Source of the DNA: Methylobacillus rhizosphaerae
GTDB taxonomy: Bacteria; Pseudomonadota; Gammaproteobacteria; Burkholderiales; Methylophilaceae
DNA: 64,000 nucleotides
NCBI RefSeq assembly: GCF_900187985.1
Contig: NZ_FZOA01000008.1
Coordinates: 1-64,000 of the forward strand
Reading direction: 5' to 3'
Below, in pieces: positions 1 to 8,131 of this stretch (position 1 is the stretch's first letter; the number at the start of each line of letters is the position of its first letter). The notes beneath the pieces were generated by a model. The model was not told the origin of the DNA. It did not search any database and was given only the letters and a program-made list of their open reading frames with translations. A program made the translations under genes and the position numbers.

Positions 1-70
1 ATAGGTCGGGTGTGGAAGCGCAGTAATGCGTTAAGCTAACCGATACTAATTGCTCGTGAGGCTTGATCCT
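1..70 (+). rRNA. 23S ribosomal RNA, 3' end (partial)
   Basis: The first 70 bases match the conserved 3' end of bacterial 23S rRNA: the stretch with GCGTTAAGCTAACC followed by GATACTAATTGCTCGTGAGG and ending near GCTTGATCCT. The 5' part lies outside the window. The exact 3' end is placed by comparison with the E. coli end and may be off by a few bases. The 5S gene follows after a spacer of about 140 bp that holds no tRNA gene, so this is the distal end of an rRNA operon. Confidence 0.93.
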
Positions 71-213
71 ATAACCTTGAAACTTGAATCAAGGTATTTT
101 TAAAGCAGCAATCAAAATACCATCTTTACTTCTTCTGTTTGTTGAAGACGAATTTGCGATAGCAAATTCCATCAGACATCAGTGAATGTACCTCGTACAC
201 GCACTACCGGTTA

Positions 214-330
214 TGTCTGGCGGCCATAGCGAATTGGACCCACCCCTTCCCATCTCGAACAGGGACGTGAAACGATTCTGCGCCAATGATAGTATGCACC
301 TCGCATGCGAAAGTAGGTCACCGCCAGGCT
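214..330 (+). rRNA. 5S ribosomal RNA
   Basis: A 117-nt segment begins TGTCTGGCGGCC and ends GGTCACCGCCAGGCT, so its two ends pair (CTGGCGG with CCGCCAG) as in 5S helix I. The internal CCCATCTCGAAC and AAGTAGG segments are the usual loop sequences. It lies downstream of the 23S end and just before an intrinsic terminator. The ends could shift by one or two bases. Confidence 0.95.
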
Positions 331-337
331 TTTATTC

Positions 338-370
338 AAAAGCCCGCTAGATTACTAGCGGGCTTTTTTC
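338..370 (+). terminator. Terminator of the rRNA operon
   Basis: AGCCCGCTAG (341-350) pairs perfectly with CTAGCGGGCT (355-364) across a four-base loop and is followed by a T run. It closes the rRNA operon before msrA. Confidence 0.92.
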
Positions 371-431
371 ATTTTTGCTTTTTCTCGTTTCTTTCGCTGG
401 TAATTTGATTTTTGACGTCTTTGGCTGATAG

Positions 432-460
432 TTGCTTTCTGTTTGAAAAGCAATTATAAA
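432..460 (+). promoter_or_regulatory. Candidate sigma-70 promoter for msrA
   Basis: TTGCTT (432-437) and TATAAA (455-460) are separated by 17 bp, about 32 bp upstream of the msrA start. The segment also contains an inverted repeat TTGCTTT / AAAGCAA. This is a sequence-only prediction. Confidence 0.5.
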
Positions 461-492
461 AATACCGATGAAATTTTGAACAGGACATTAAA

Positions 493-1029
493 ATGGAATC
501 TGTTGCTATCTTTGCCGGTGGTTGTTTCTGGTGCTTGGAGCCTGTCTTCTCGCAATTAAAGGGTGTAAAGAAAGTTGTGTCTGGATATATAGGCGGCCAT
601 GTTGTGAATCCTGACTATAAGCAGGTATGCACAGGGCAGACTGGGCATGCGGAAGCAATCAGAATTCTGTTTGATCCAGCAGTCATTAATTATGAGGTGT
701 TACTGGAAATATTTTTCCTGGCTCATGATGCTACGACCTTGAATCGGCAAGGGCATGATATAGGAACACAATATCGTTCTGCAGTGTTTTGCCAAAATAT
801 GGAGCAGCAAGAGATACTTAATGAATTGCTCCGGCAGTACGCAAAGGACAATACTTATGGAGCTCCAATAGTGACTGAGATTGTGAGTGGGGGCGAGTTT
901 TATCCTGCTGAGGATTATCATCAAGGCTATTATGCAAATAATCTTGACCAGCCTTATTGTCTTGCTGTTGCAGCGCCCAAGGTTGCAAAAATACGTGCAA
1001 AGTATGCAGCTCGGATCAAAAGTGCATGA
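493..1029 (+). CDS. msrA: Peptide-methionine (S)-S-oxide reductase MsrA
   Basis: This enzyme repairs oxidised proteins by reducing the S epimer of methionine sulfoxide, with reducing power normally from thioredoxin. The 178-residue product is typical for the family. The GCFWC signature is at residues 10-14, with Cys11 the expected nucleophile, and GYIGGH, GHAEA and GTQYRS are the other conserved blocks. No signal peptide is seen, so it should be cytoplasmic. The gene follows the rRNA terminator and is convergent with corA; the stop codons are only 3 bp apart and no clear terminator lies between them. The identification is secure; the family assignment rests on the motif order. Confidence 0.95.
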   Translation: MESVAIFAGGCFWCLEPVFSQLKGVKKVVSGYIGGHVVNPDYKQVCTGQTGHAEAIRILFDPAVINYEVLLEIFFLAHDATTLNRQGHDIGTQYRSAVFCQNMEQQEILNELLRQYAKDNTYGAPIVTEIVSGGEFYPAEDYHQGYYANNLDQPYCLAVAAPKVAKIRAKYAARIKSA

Positions 1030-1032
1030 TAG

Positions 1033-2103
1033 TTAATGTCTGCTAAGCCATTGTCTGCGCCAGAAATGCAATCCCATTCCACCTGCCACAAGTAACATGA
1101 AGGCAAGGGCAATCCAGAATCCCCAATAATCTTTCAACAGTGGCATATGTTCAAAATTCATGCCGAAAATACCTGATATCAAGGTTGCAGGCATGAACAA
1201 CATGGTGACCACTGTCAGGATGCGGACTTCTTTGTTTACCTGGTTGCTGATGCTGGAAAGGTAGATATCAAGCATGCCTGCCAGTAAGTCGCGCAGTGAT
1301 TCCAGAGATTCAATGAAGTGAATACTGTGATCATAGACATCGCGCAGATATAGGGTGGTACTTTCCTGAAAAAAGTCAAATTCGTTACGGACCAAGCTAT
1401 TGATGATTTCCCGCAATGGCCAGACTGCGCGACGCAGATCCATGGTTTCACGCTTGAGTTTATGGATGTTTTGCAATACTACGTTGCTGGGGCGATGAAG
1501 TAGCTGGTCTTCGAGTTTTTCGCAATCGTCACTGATTTGCTCCAGCATAATAAAGTATTTATCTACGATCATGTCCAGCAATGCATAAGCTAGGACGTCT
1601 GCACCAGATTTTCGCAGTAATCCTTTGTTGGCGCGTAAACGTTCGCGTAGTGGGTCAAATGAGCCAGTTGGTCGCTCCTGGAAGGACAGCACAATATGTT
1701 CCCCGAGGATAATGCTGATCTGTTCCGAATTGATCTGCATTTCTCTGGAGTCATAGGTAAAGAATCGAGTGACGAGATATAAATAATCGTCATAAACATC
1801 TACCTTGGGGCGCTGTTCAGTATTGAGGATGTCTTCTAATACTAAAGGATGCAGTTTGAATTTCAATCCGATTTCAGCCATGATCTTGGGGTCATGCAGG
1901 CCATGTATATTCAACCAGAGGATACTATTCTCTGATTCTGATGGTATCTCATCCAGTGAAGTGATCGTACGCTCTTCAATCTGTTCGGCGCTGTAGCGGA
2001 ACATGGTTAGTGTCACCTGCGAGGTTTTGACATCTCCTGTGTGTATAAGTGTGCCAGGAGGTAGGCCGGTTTTCTTGCTGTGAGCATGACGCTTTTTTTT
2101 CAT
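1033..2103 (-). CDS. corA: CorA-family magnesium/cobalt transport protein
   Basis: This is a pentameric inner-membrane channel for Mg2+ and Co2+. The product is a long soluble N-terminal domain followed by two C-terminal transmembrane helices, with the hallmark GMN motif (FGMNFEHMP) at the end of the first helix. A basic tail WRRQW ends the protein. I placed the start at 2103 (MKKKRHAHS) because GGAGAAAG stands at a suitable distance upstream; an in-frame upstream ATG at 2181 would add 26 residues that are not typical of the family. The resulting 356 residues are slightly longer than E. coli CorA (316). It may export or import; the family alone does not decide this. Confidence 0.9.
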   Translation of the reverse strand: MKKKRHAHSKKTGLPPGTLIHTGDVKTSQVTLTMFRYSAEQIEERTITSLDEIPSESENSILWLNIHGLHDPKIMAEIGLKFKLHPLVLEDILNTEQRPKVDVYDDYLYLVTRFFTYDSREMQINSEQISIILGEHIVLSFQERPTGSFDPLRERLRANKGLLRKSGADVLAYALLDMIVDKYFIMLEQISDDCEKLEDQLLHRPSNVVLQNIHKLKRETMDLRRAVWPLREIINSLVRNEFDFFQESTTLYLRDVYDHSIHFIESLESLRDLLAGMLDIYLSSISNQVNKEVRILTVVTMLFMPATLISGIFGMNFEHMPLLKDYWGFWIALAFMLLVAGGMGLHFWRRQWLSRH

Positions 2104-2338
2104 GTGGGTTTTCTTTCTCCACTGATGGTCAGAAAAAAGATGTATTCGCTTGATTGATGTGATGATGAGTTCCGCAATCAATGGAATAGTACGGTAGAAA
2201 AGTCATGCTCACCATACGCAGCAGTCATGATGACAATGTCAGGTGTTGAGTTAGAATAGGCCAGTTTGTGGTAGATCATTGCTAGGACTGTTTTATTGAG
2301 GTGGCCAAGAAGCCTAGCTGGAGTTAAATGGAGATGAT

Positions 2339-2674
2339 ATGCGGTATTGCCTGATGATGGGGTTGTTGTGTGTAATCTTGAATGCGCATGCGGCGGAATC
2401 CATGGATTCAAATGTAGCTGGAGTTGGCTTGATTGAGGACGAGAGTTCGGAATGTCTTGCCAATGATGGCAAGTTGATTCTATTGAAGAGTGATGCGACT
2501 GAGGCCATGGAGGTATGGCTGGACCGCTGGTTCATGGATGTGCAGACTGCGGATCATACCAAACATATTATCCAGCCGGGAGATGAGCCGATTGCGCTGG
2601 GATGCTCTCAGACGCGCGACAAGGAAAAACAATATTGGACGATTGCCAGCGCGCGTCCTGTAGCGCTTCAGTGA
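2339..2674 (+). CDS. Small secreted protein of unknown function
   Basis: I do not recognise this 111-residue protein. It begins with a clear signal peptide (hydrophobic run MMGLLCVIL, probable cleavage after AHA at residue 18), so the mature product of about 93 residues is likely periplasmic. It is acidic and has two cysteines in the mature part (SSECL and LGCSQ) that could form a disulfide. TGGAGATGAT provides a ribosome-binding site just before the ATG. Its last 7 bases overlap the convergent flavin reductase-like gene. The reading frame, the ribosome-binding site and the signal peptide support a real gene; no function can be given. Confidence 0.7.
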   Translation: MRYCLMMGLLCVILNAHAAESMDSNVAGVGLIEDESSECLANDGKLILLKSDATEAMEVWLDRWFMDVQTADHTKHIIQPGDEPIALGCSQTRDKEKQYWTIASARPVALQ

Positions 2675-3255
2675 TCCTGGGACTGCGTGGAGACACTTTC
2701 TCCGGGCGTAAAGAAAAATCCGCCAGCAACATGATGCAGGGTGCGTAATTCATCATGGCCATCAAAATGCCAGCGCCCGTGACTAAAGACACGGCTGTCG
2801 GCATGTGCAGCAACGATATCAGCAATAAATAAATCGTAGCTTTCCTGCATATGGGGCTCGTTTATCAGCCTGCATTCCAGCCAGGCAATACAGCCTTCCA
2901 GTAAAGGAGCTTCAATCTTGGAGGCAGAAAATGTTGAGAGATCGAGCGCAGAAAATTTGTTATCCGGATTTTGTCCCAGTAATTCACGGCCAGAGCTGGC
3001 ACCTACCTGGGTAACGACTCCGGCTTGCGCGCGACAAGGCACATTGATGGCGAATGTGCTACTTCCCTCTATCAATTCGCGCGTGTAGGTTTTCTTATCA
3101 ATGACAATTGCAATCCTGGCTGGACTGCAATCCAGAGGCATATTCCAGGCGGCGGCCATTACGTTGACTTTTCCCTGATAGGCTGCTGTAACTAGTACAG
3201 TCGGGCCATGATTGAGAAGGCGAAATGCTTGATTCAGGTCAACGGCTAGTTTCAT
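2668..3255 (-). CDS. Flavin reductase-like FMN-binding protein
   Basis: The 195-residue protein has the fold signature of the flavin reductase-like domain: an N-terminal segment (GPTVLVTAAYQGKVNVMAAA), a central block (ARIAIVIDKKTYTRELI) and FAINVPC near residue 70. Such proteins bind FMN and reduce it with NAD(P)H or act as small flavoproteins. The substrate is unknown. No signal peptide is present. It is transcribed convergently to the small secreted protein and lies just downstream of glnS on the same strand with a gap of about 33 bp, so it could be co-transcribed with glnS. Confidence 0.78.
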   Translation of the reverse strand: MKLAVDLNQAFRLLNHGPTVLVTAAYQGKVNVMAAAWNMPLDCSPARIAIVIDKKTYTRELIEGSSTFAINVPCRAQAGVVTQVGASSGRELLGQNPDNKFSALDLSTFSASKIEAPLLEGCIAWLECRLINEPHMQESYDLFIADIVAAHADSRVFSHGRWHFDGHDELRTLHHVAGGFFFTPGESVSTQSQDH

Positions 3256-3288
3256 GGTTGTATTGTTAGATAGAGGGAATGCACAGAG

Positions 3289-5052
3289 CTATTTTTGCCA
3301 GGCGTCGCGTAAAGTCACTGTTCTGTTAAAGACAGGCTTTCCAGACTGGCTATCCTTGCTGTCGGCTACAAAATAGCCGTGACGCTCAAACTGGAAACGT
3401 TCCTCCGGCCTGGCTTGCTGCAGTGATGGCTCCAGCTGTGCTGTAATGATTTTGACCGAGTCTGGATTAATATCGTCCAGATAATTGCGGTCGCCTTCGC
3501 CTGGGCGCGCTTCCTTGAACAATCGGTCGTACAAGCGTATTTCTCCGGCGAAAGCATGTGCTGCGGATACCCAGTGAATGTTACCCTTGACCTTAACCGA
3601 GTCTGCGCCAGGTGTGCCCGACTTGGTGTCTGGCAGGTATTCGCAGTGTACCGTGGTGATATTGCCATCAGCATCTTTTTCAAAGCTTGTGCATTTGACG
3701 ACATAACCATAGCGTAGTCGTACCATATTGCCCGGGAAGAGTCTGAAGTAACCTTTTGGTGGTGCTTCCATGAAGTCTTCGCGCTCTATCCATAGTTCGC
3801 GCGAAAGCGGCACTACCCGGTGGCCAAGCTCAGGTTTTTGCGGGTGGTTGGGAGCGTGGCAATCCTCGGACTGGCCTTCTGGGTAGTTATCAATGACGAG
3901 CTTGATAGGGTCAAGCACGGCAATACGGCGTTCTGCTGACGCATTGAGTACTTCCCGCATGCAGTCTTCGAGAATGGTGTATTCGATCCAGGAGTCCGTC
4001 TTGGAAATACCAATACGATCTGTAAACAAGCGGAAACCTTCAGGTGCATAGCCGCGGCGGCGAGCACCCACTAAAGTAGGCAGGCGTGGGTCATCCCAGC
4101 CACTGACGAATTGCTTTTCCACCAGTTCAATCAACTTGCGTTTGGAAAGTACAACATAAGTCAGGTTGAGGCGGGAAAATTCGTATTGCCTAGGTAATGG
4201 ATGAGCCAGCAAACCAGCTTCTGCCAGTTTGGCTAGTACCCAGTCATAAAACGGACGCTGGTCCTCGAATTCCAATGTACAGAGCGAGTGAGTTACTCTT
4301 TCGTAAGCATCTTCCAACGGATGGGCGAAGGTGTACATCGGGTAGATGCACCATTTGTCACCGGTGTTGTGGTGATGGGCATGCTTGATACGGTAGATCG
4401 CCGGATCACGCAGATTGATATTGGGGGAAGCCATATCAATTTTGGCGCGTAATATCATGCTGCCATCCGCGTGCTTGCCATCGCGCATTTCACGGAATAG
4501 CGCGAGGTTTTCCACTGCTGAGCGGTCACGCCAGGGAGAATTCTTGCCCGGTTCTGTGAGTGTGCCGCGGTTAATACGCATTTCCTCGGCGGTTTGCTGA
4601 TCGACATAAGCATGGCCTGACTCAATCAGTATTTCTGCAGCCCGGTACATGAAGTCAAAATAGTTACTGGCAAAATACAAATGAGATTCGCCGAAAACAT
4701 TCCAGTCAAACCCCAGCCATGTGACGGAGTCTATGATACTGTCAACGTATTCCTGTTCTTCTTTTTCAGGATTGGTATCATCGAAGCGCATATGGCAGAC
4801 ACCACCGAAGTCTCGTGCCAGCCCGAAATTGAGGCAAATGCTCTTGGCGTGTCCTATGTGCAGGTATCCATTGGGTTCTGGAGGGAAGCGGGTACGGATC
4901 TTGGCCGGGTCGATTTCCCCGGCAGCATGATGTTGCGCATCGCCAGGTGAGCTTGCCCAATGGCGATGTTTGTACGTACCTTGTTCAAGGTCATGTTCCA
5001 CAATATTGCGAATAAAGTTGGAAGCAGGGGCAACAGGTGTTTTTTCAGACAT
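3289..5052 (-). CDS. glnS: Glutaminyl-tRNA synthetase
   Basis: This class I synthetase charges tRNA-Gln with glutamine in the cytoplasm. The 587-residue protein shows the HIGH motif at residues 65-68 within PNGYLHIGHAKS, the KMSKS-equivalent VLSKRKL in the middle, and a C-terminal anticodon-binding beta-barrel region. It is about 30 residues longer than the E. coli enzyme (554), mostly because of an N-terminal extension with a His-rich patch (GDAQHHAAGE). Having glnS means tRNA-Gln is charged directly. It diverges from birA. Confidence 0.97.
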   Translation of the reverse strand: MSEKTPVAPASNFIRNIVEHDLEQGTYKHRHWASSPGDAQHHAAGEIDPAKIRTRFPPEPNGYLHIGHAKSICLNFGLARDFGGVCHMRFDDTNPEKEEQEYVDSIIDSVTWLGFDWNVFGESHLYFASNYFDFMYRAAEILIESGHAYVDQQTAEEMRINRGTLTEPGKNSPWRDRSAVENLALFREMRDGKHADGSMILRAKIDMASPNINLRDPAIYRIKHAHHHNTGDKWCIYPMYTFAHPLEDAYERVTHSLCTLEFEDQRPFYDWVLAKLAEAGLLAHPLPRQYEFSRLNLTYVVLSKRKLIELVEKQFVSGWDDPRLPTLVGARRRGYAPEGFRLFTDRIGISKTDSWIEYTILEDCMREVLNASAERRIAVLDPIKLVIDNYPEGQSEDCHAPNHPQKPELGHRVVPLSRELWIEREDFMEAPPKGYFRLFPGNMVRLRYGYVVKCTSFEKDADGNITTVHCEYLPDTKSGTPGADSVKVKGNIHWVSAAHAFAGEIRLYDRLFKEARPGEGDRNYLDDINPDSVKIITAQLEPSLQQARPEERFQFERHGYFVADSKDSQSGKPVFNRTVTLRDAWQK

Positions 5053-5142
5053 GGTGGTAATGCACTATTGATTTGCTGCTATTTTACACTGTGTCGCGTC
5101 CTAACGGGCTGTCCGGCATGGCAGACAGACCCAGATTATTCG

Positions 5143-5171
5143 TTAGATTCTGCTACAGCTTGCGATATACT
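5143..5171 (+). promoter_or_regulatory. Candidate promoter for birA-coaX operon
   Basis: TTAGAT (5143-5148) and TATACT (5166-5171) are 17 bp apart. Transcription would start about 5178, only a few bases before the birA ATG at 5181, which has no recognisable Shine-Dalgarno sequence. This suggests a leaderless or near-leaderless message. Prediction only. Confidence 0.45.
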
Positions 5172-5180
5172 GGCCTAGCA

Positions 5181-6161
5181 ATGAATAATTTGGTTTTTCC
5201 TATCTTAAGATTATTGGCGGATGGCCGCTTTCACTCTGGCGAGGATATTGCCCGCCAGTTTTCCGTGACCCGCGCTTCTGTCTGGAATGCAATCCAGGCA
5301 GCAGAAAGACTTGGCATCGAGATTTTTTCTGTTCGTGGGCGTGGATACCGGTTACCGGCACCAGTGCAGTTGCTTGATAAAGAAACAACGCTGACTGAGT
5401 TGGGCATGCAGCAATCCTTGTTTGATGTGGAGTTGTTTGATGCTATTGACTCCACTAATAGTTATCTTATGCAGCAAGCTGCGAATGACGCACAACATGG
5501 TGCTGTTGCTGCTGCTTTGCTGCAAACACGGGGCCGTGGGCGACGCGGACGTAGCTGGCAGGCCGCACTCGGTGCCAGCCTGACATTTTCTTTATTGTGG
5601 CGTTTCCAGATGGGGGCCGCTGCATTATCTGGATTGAGCCTGGCAGTGGGCCTGGCCCTCATCCGTACGCTGCACCAATACGGATTGCTGGAGGCAAGAT
5701 TAAAATGGCCGAATGACATTCTGGTCGGAGAGCACAAACTTGCGGGTATCCTGATTGAACTGCAAGGAGATATGGAGGGACCCAGTGCTGCGGTAATAGG
5801 GATCGGGCTTAACCTTAAATTGTCTGAGGCGACCCGGGCCATGATAGACCAACCTGTCACAGATATGACCAGCCATTTATCTGTGGAAATAAATCCCAGT
5901 ATTTTGCTGGGAAGAGCATTGGGACAGCTGGCACAAGTATTGCAGGAGTTTGAACAGTCTGGATTTTCGGGCTTGAGTATGGAGTGGCAGCGATTTCATG
6001 CTTATCATGCAAAAGCAGTACGTTTATTGTTTCCTGATGGGCGTGAGCAACACGGCATTGTGCAGGGTGTTGCCCATGATGGCGTATTATTGGTCAATAC
6101 TACACAGGGTGTGCAGCGTTTCTCTTCTGGTGAGATCAGTTTGCGAGGGCAAATCACATGA
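5181..6161 (+). CDS. birA: Biotin-[acetyl-CoA-carboxylase] ligase and biotin-operon repressor BirA
   Basis: BirA makes biotinyl-AMP and attaches biotin to the BCCP subunit of acetyl-CoA carboxylase. An N-terminal winged-helix domain (HSGEDIARQFSVTRASVWN, residues about 15-35) indicates a repressor function as well. The ligase domain carries the GRGRRGRSW biotin/ATP-binding motif and the KWPNDIL block. I chose the ATG at 5181 (MNNLVF), giving 326 residues, because it matches the usual domain start; the reading frame is open further upstream. The stop overlaps the coaX start by four bases (ATGA), so the two are translationally coupled. Confidence 0.93.
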   Translation: MNNLVFPILRLLADGRFHSGEDIARQFSVTRASVWNAIQAAERLGIEIFSVRGRGYRLPAPVQLLDKETTLTELGMQQSLFDVELFDAIDSTNSYLMQQAANDAQHGAVAAALLQTRGRGRRGRSWQAALGASLTFSLLWRFQMGAAALSGLSLAVGLALIRTLHQYGLLEARLKWPNDILVGEHKLAGILIELQGDMEGPSAAVIGIGLNLKLSEATRAMIDQPVTDMTSHLSVEINPSILLGRALGQLAQVLQEFEQSGFSGLSMEWQRFHAYHAKAVRLLFPDGREQHGIVQGVAHDGVLLVNTTQGVQRFSSGEISLRGQIT

Positions 6162-6916
6162 GCCGCTTGCTGACCATTGATATGGGCAACAGTCGTACCA
6201 AATGGGGAATATTCGAGCTGGATAATGGGGATATTCATGCACAAGGTCTACTGGCTGGAGATGGCGATATCCCTGAGTCCTGGCAGGAGTGTACGCGAGT
6301 AGCCATCGCGAATGTCGCCGGGAAGGAGCAGCAGGATGTACTTGGCCGACGCCTGGAGGCACTGGGGTTGCCTGTGCGCTGGCACCTGAGCGGCCTTCAT
6401 GCGTGCGGGCTTGAGAACGCATACACCATACCTGAGCAGCTGGGGATTGATCGCTGGGCCACGATGGTGGCATCCTGGCAGTATTACCGCGACAGTTGTC
6501 TGGTGGTGAATGCAGGCACAGCATTGGCGATCAATATGATTGAGCACATGACACAAACGCAGGGCCGCTTTATCGGCGGGATTATTGTGCCAGGTTTGCG
6601 ATTGATGCGTTCCAGTATCATGGGAGCTGCAGCTAATATTGAGATGGAGCATGATGGGGAATACATGAGTTTCCCCGTCAATACCCGCGATGCGGTGCAT
6701 AGCGGTAGCCTGCAAGCCATGTGTGGTGCGGTAAATAATATGTTGCAGTTATTGAACGAACGTTGTGGGCAGCGAGTACCATGTATATTGAGCGGTGGTG
6801 ACGCGAGTGCCTTACTGCCTTTGTTGGAGGAGCATGGGTTGGCGAAAGAATACCGGCTTGAGGAGAATCTGGTACTACGGGGTTTGTTGTGCCTGGAAAG
6901 AGCAGAAATGGCATGA
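6158..6916 (+). CDS. coaX: Type III pantothenate kinase
   Basis: CoaX phosphorylates pantothenate in the first step of coenzyme A synthesis. The 252-residue protein starts with the ASKHA-fold phosphate loop DMGNSRTKWG, then has GIDRWA and the NAGTALAIN block, and HSGSLQAMCGAV and ILSGGDA near the end. In the NAGTALAIN block both positions that are often Asp in the family are Asn; the first Asn is also known in some betaproteobacterial members. The start overlaps birA by ATGA and the stop overlaps the next gene by ATGA, so the three form one operon. In Neisseria birA and coaX are fused, which supports the functional link. Confidence 0.92.
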   Translation: MSRLLTIDMGNSRTKWGIFELDNGDIHAQGLLAGDGDIPESWQECTRVAIANVAGKEQQDVLGRRLEALGLPVRWHLSGLHACGLENAYTIPEQLGIDRWATMVASWQYYRDSCLVVNAGTALAINMIEHMTQTQGRFIGGIIVPGLRLMRSSIMGAAANIEMEHDGEYMSFPVNTRDAVHSGSLQAMCGAVNNMLQLLNERCGQRVPCILSGGDASALLPLLEEHGLAKEYRLEENLVLRGLLCLERAEMA

Positions 6917-7572
6917 AGTGGCTATTGGGTATCCTGTTGTTACTGAATATGGGATTGTGGGTGGGCTTTCACAACCATCATGTCGAGACTATGCCGCAAC
7001 ATGGATTGCATGCGCCCTTATCGCCAGAAAAGATTAAATTGCTGACGAGTGAAGAGATAGAAGCATTGCCTGCAGGGAGTGAAACAACAGGAATGCCGGG
7101 TTCTGACAAGGCTTATGCTTGTTACGAATGGGGAAGTTTTGATGCAAACAGCGTGAAGCGGGCCCAGGCGATTCTTGCGCGAAATTCTCTGATGGCAACC
7201 ATGCAACAGAAAACTATGCAGGAGACGTTGCAATACTGGGTATACATTCCGCCATTACCATCGCGCCAGGCCGCTCAGGATAAAATAAGAGAATTGAAAG
7301 CGCAGGGCGTGGATGTCAGCGTTATCATGCAAGATGCGCCTTGGCGTAATGCAATTTCTCTGGGAGTATTCAAAGATGAGCGATTGGCGACTAAACTGCT
7401 TGAACAGCTACAGGATCGTGGTGTTGCGTTGGTACAGAAAGCAATAAGAAACCAGGAAAAAGGCCGCGTCAGTTTGCGTATCAATGACATGTCGGCAGAA
7501 ATGGTAGTAGAGTTGAATAAACAGGGAGAACATTTTCCTGGAAGTGAACTTAAACAGGTGAATTGCCAATAG
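6913..7572 (+). CDS. SPOR-domain protein, membrane anchored
   Basis: The 219-residue protein begins with a single hydrophobic helix (WLLGILLLLNMGLWVGF) that should anchor it in the inner membrane with the rest in the periplasm. The C-terminal part, from about residue 103 (YWVYIPPLPSRQAAQ) to GVFKDERLATKLLEQL, has the pattern of a SPOR domain, which binds denuded peptidoglycan at division septa. The start at 6913 overlaps the coaX stop (ATGA) and has GGAAAGAG upstream. The spacing to the next gene is 8 bp. Role in cell division is inferred from the domain only. Confidence 0.8.
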   Translation: MKWLLGILLLLNMGLWVGFHNHHVETMPQHGLHAPLSPEKIKLLTSEEIEALPAGSETTGMPGSDKAYACYEWGSFDANSVKRAQAILARNSLMATMQQKTMQETLQYWVYIPPLPSRQAAQDKIRELKAQGVDVSVIMQDAPWRNAISLGVFKDERLATKLLEQLQDRGVALVQKAIRNQEKGRVSLRINDMSAEMVVELNKQGEHFPGSELKQVNCQ

Positions 7573-7580
7573 GAGACGGT

Positions 7581-8015
7581 ATGGGAATACTCAAGGATAT
7601 TGTCAAGAAAGTTGCACTGGCTGCTGCGGTTGTTGCGGGCAAACGGATACTGAGCAAAGTAGTGGCGAATGCCAGCAATGAGGGGGAAAGTGTCCCGGAG
7701 AGTGCAAGCACAACATCTCTCCCTGAAAGCAAGCCCAAGAATACTCGGAAAAGATCGCCCCGGCGGAGTGGTGCGACAAAGGCTGCAGCAGGGGATGCAC
7801 CCAAGTCGAAATCCGTAGCTAAATCTAATGCTGGCAGTACTGACACAGAGAAAAAGGCTGTAAGCAAACCAAGAACCCGCAAACCTCGTGCCAAAAAGAC
7901 AGGTGAAACAGCAAAAGCTAAGGCTGGTGATAACAAGGATGCGGCAATCAGTTCGGAATCTCAGCAAGCAGCTGCGGTGCCAGTTGCTGGAGATCAATCC
8001 GGGACAGCCAGTTAG
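7581..8015 (+). CDS. Lysine/alanine-rich protein with histone H1-like tail
   Basis: The 144-residue product starts with an amphipathic, basic helix (ILKDIVKKVALAAAVVAGKR) and continues as a low-complexity tail rich in Lys, Ala, Pro, Ser and Arg, with short basic repeats such as KPRTRKPRAKK and RKRSPRRSG. Such composition resembles bacterial histone H1-like DNA-binding tails, but no defined domain is seen and I do not assign a function. A strong AGGAGA site precedes the ATG at 7581. It is the last gene of the birA-coaX-SPOR operon and is followed by a bidirectional terminator. A membrane-associated role through the N-terminal helix is also possible. Confidence 0.7.
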   Translation: MGILKDIVKKVALAAAVVAGKRILSKVVANASNEGESVPESASTTSLPESKPKNTRKRSPRRSGATKAAAGDAPKSKSVAKSNAGSTDTEKKAVSKPRTRKPRAKKTGETAKAKAGDNKDAAISSESQQAAAVPVAGDQSGTAS

Positions 8016-8095
8016 CAGTATTCTTCCCTAGAGTGCTGGAAAAAGATGGAATGTCTTTATCGGCCTCCTCTTGGGGTGAATGTAATTCTGGAAAT

Positions 8096-8123
8096 AAAAA
8101 ATCCCGCAGAAGCGGGATTTTTT
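8096..8123. terminator. Bidirectional intrinsic terminator
   Basis: A 12-bp perfect stem (AAAAAATCCCGC at 8096-8107 with GCGGGATTTTTT at 8112-8123, loop AGAA) lies between the convergent lysine-rich gene and lpdA. It has a T run on both strands and can end both operons. Confidence 0.92.
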
Positions 8124-8131
8124 ATTGGGGT

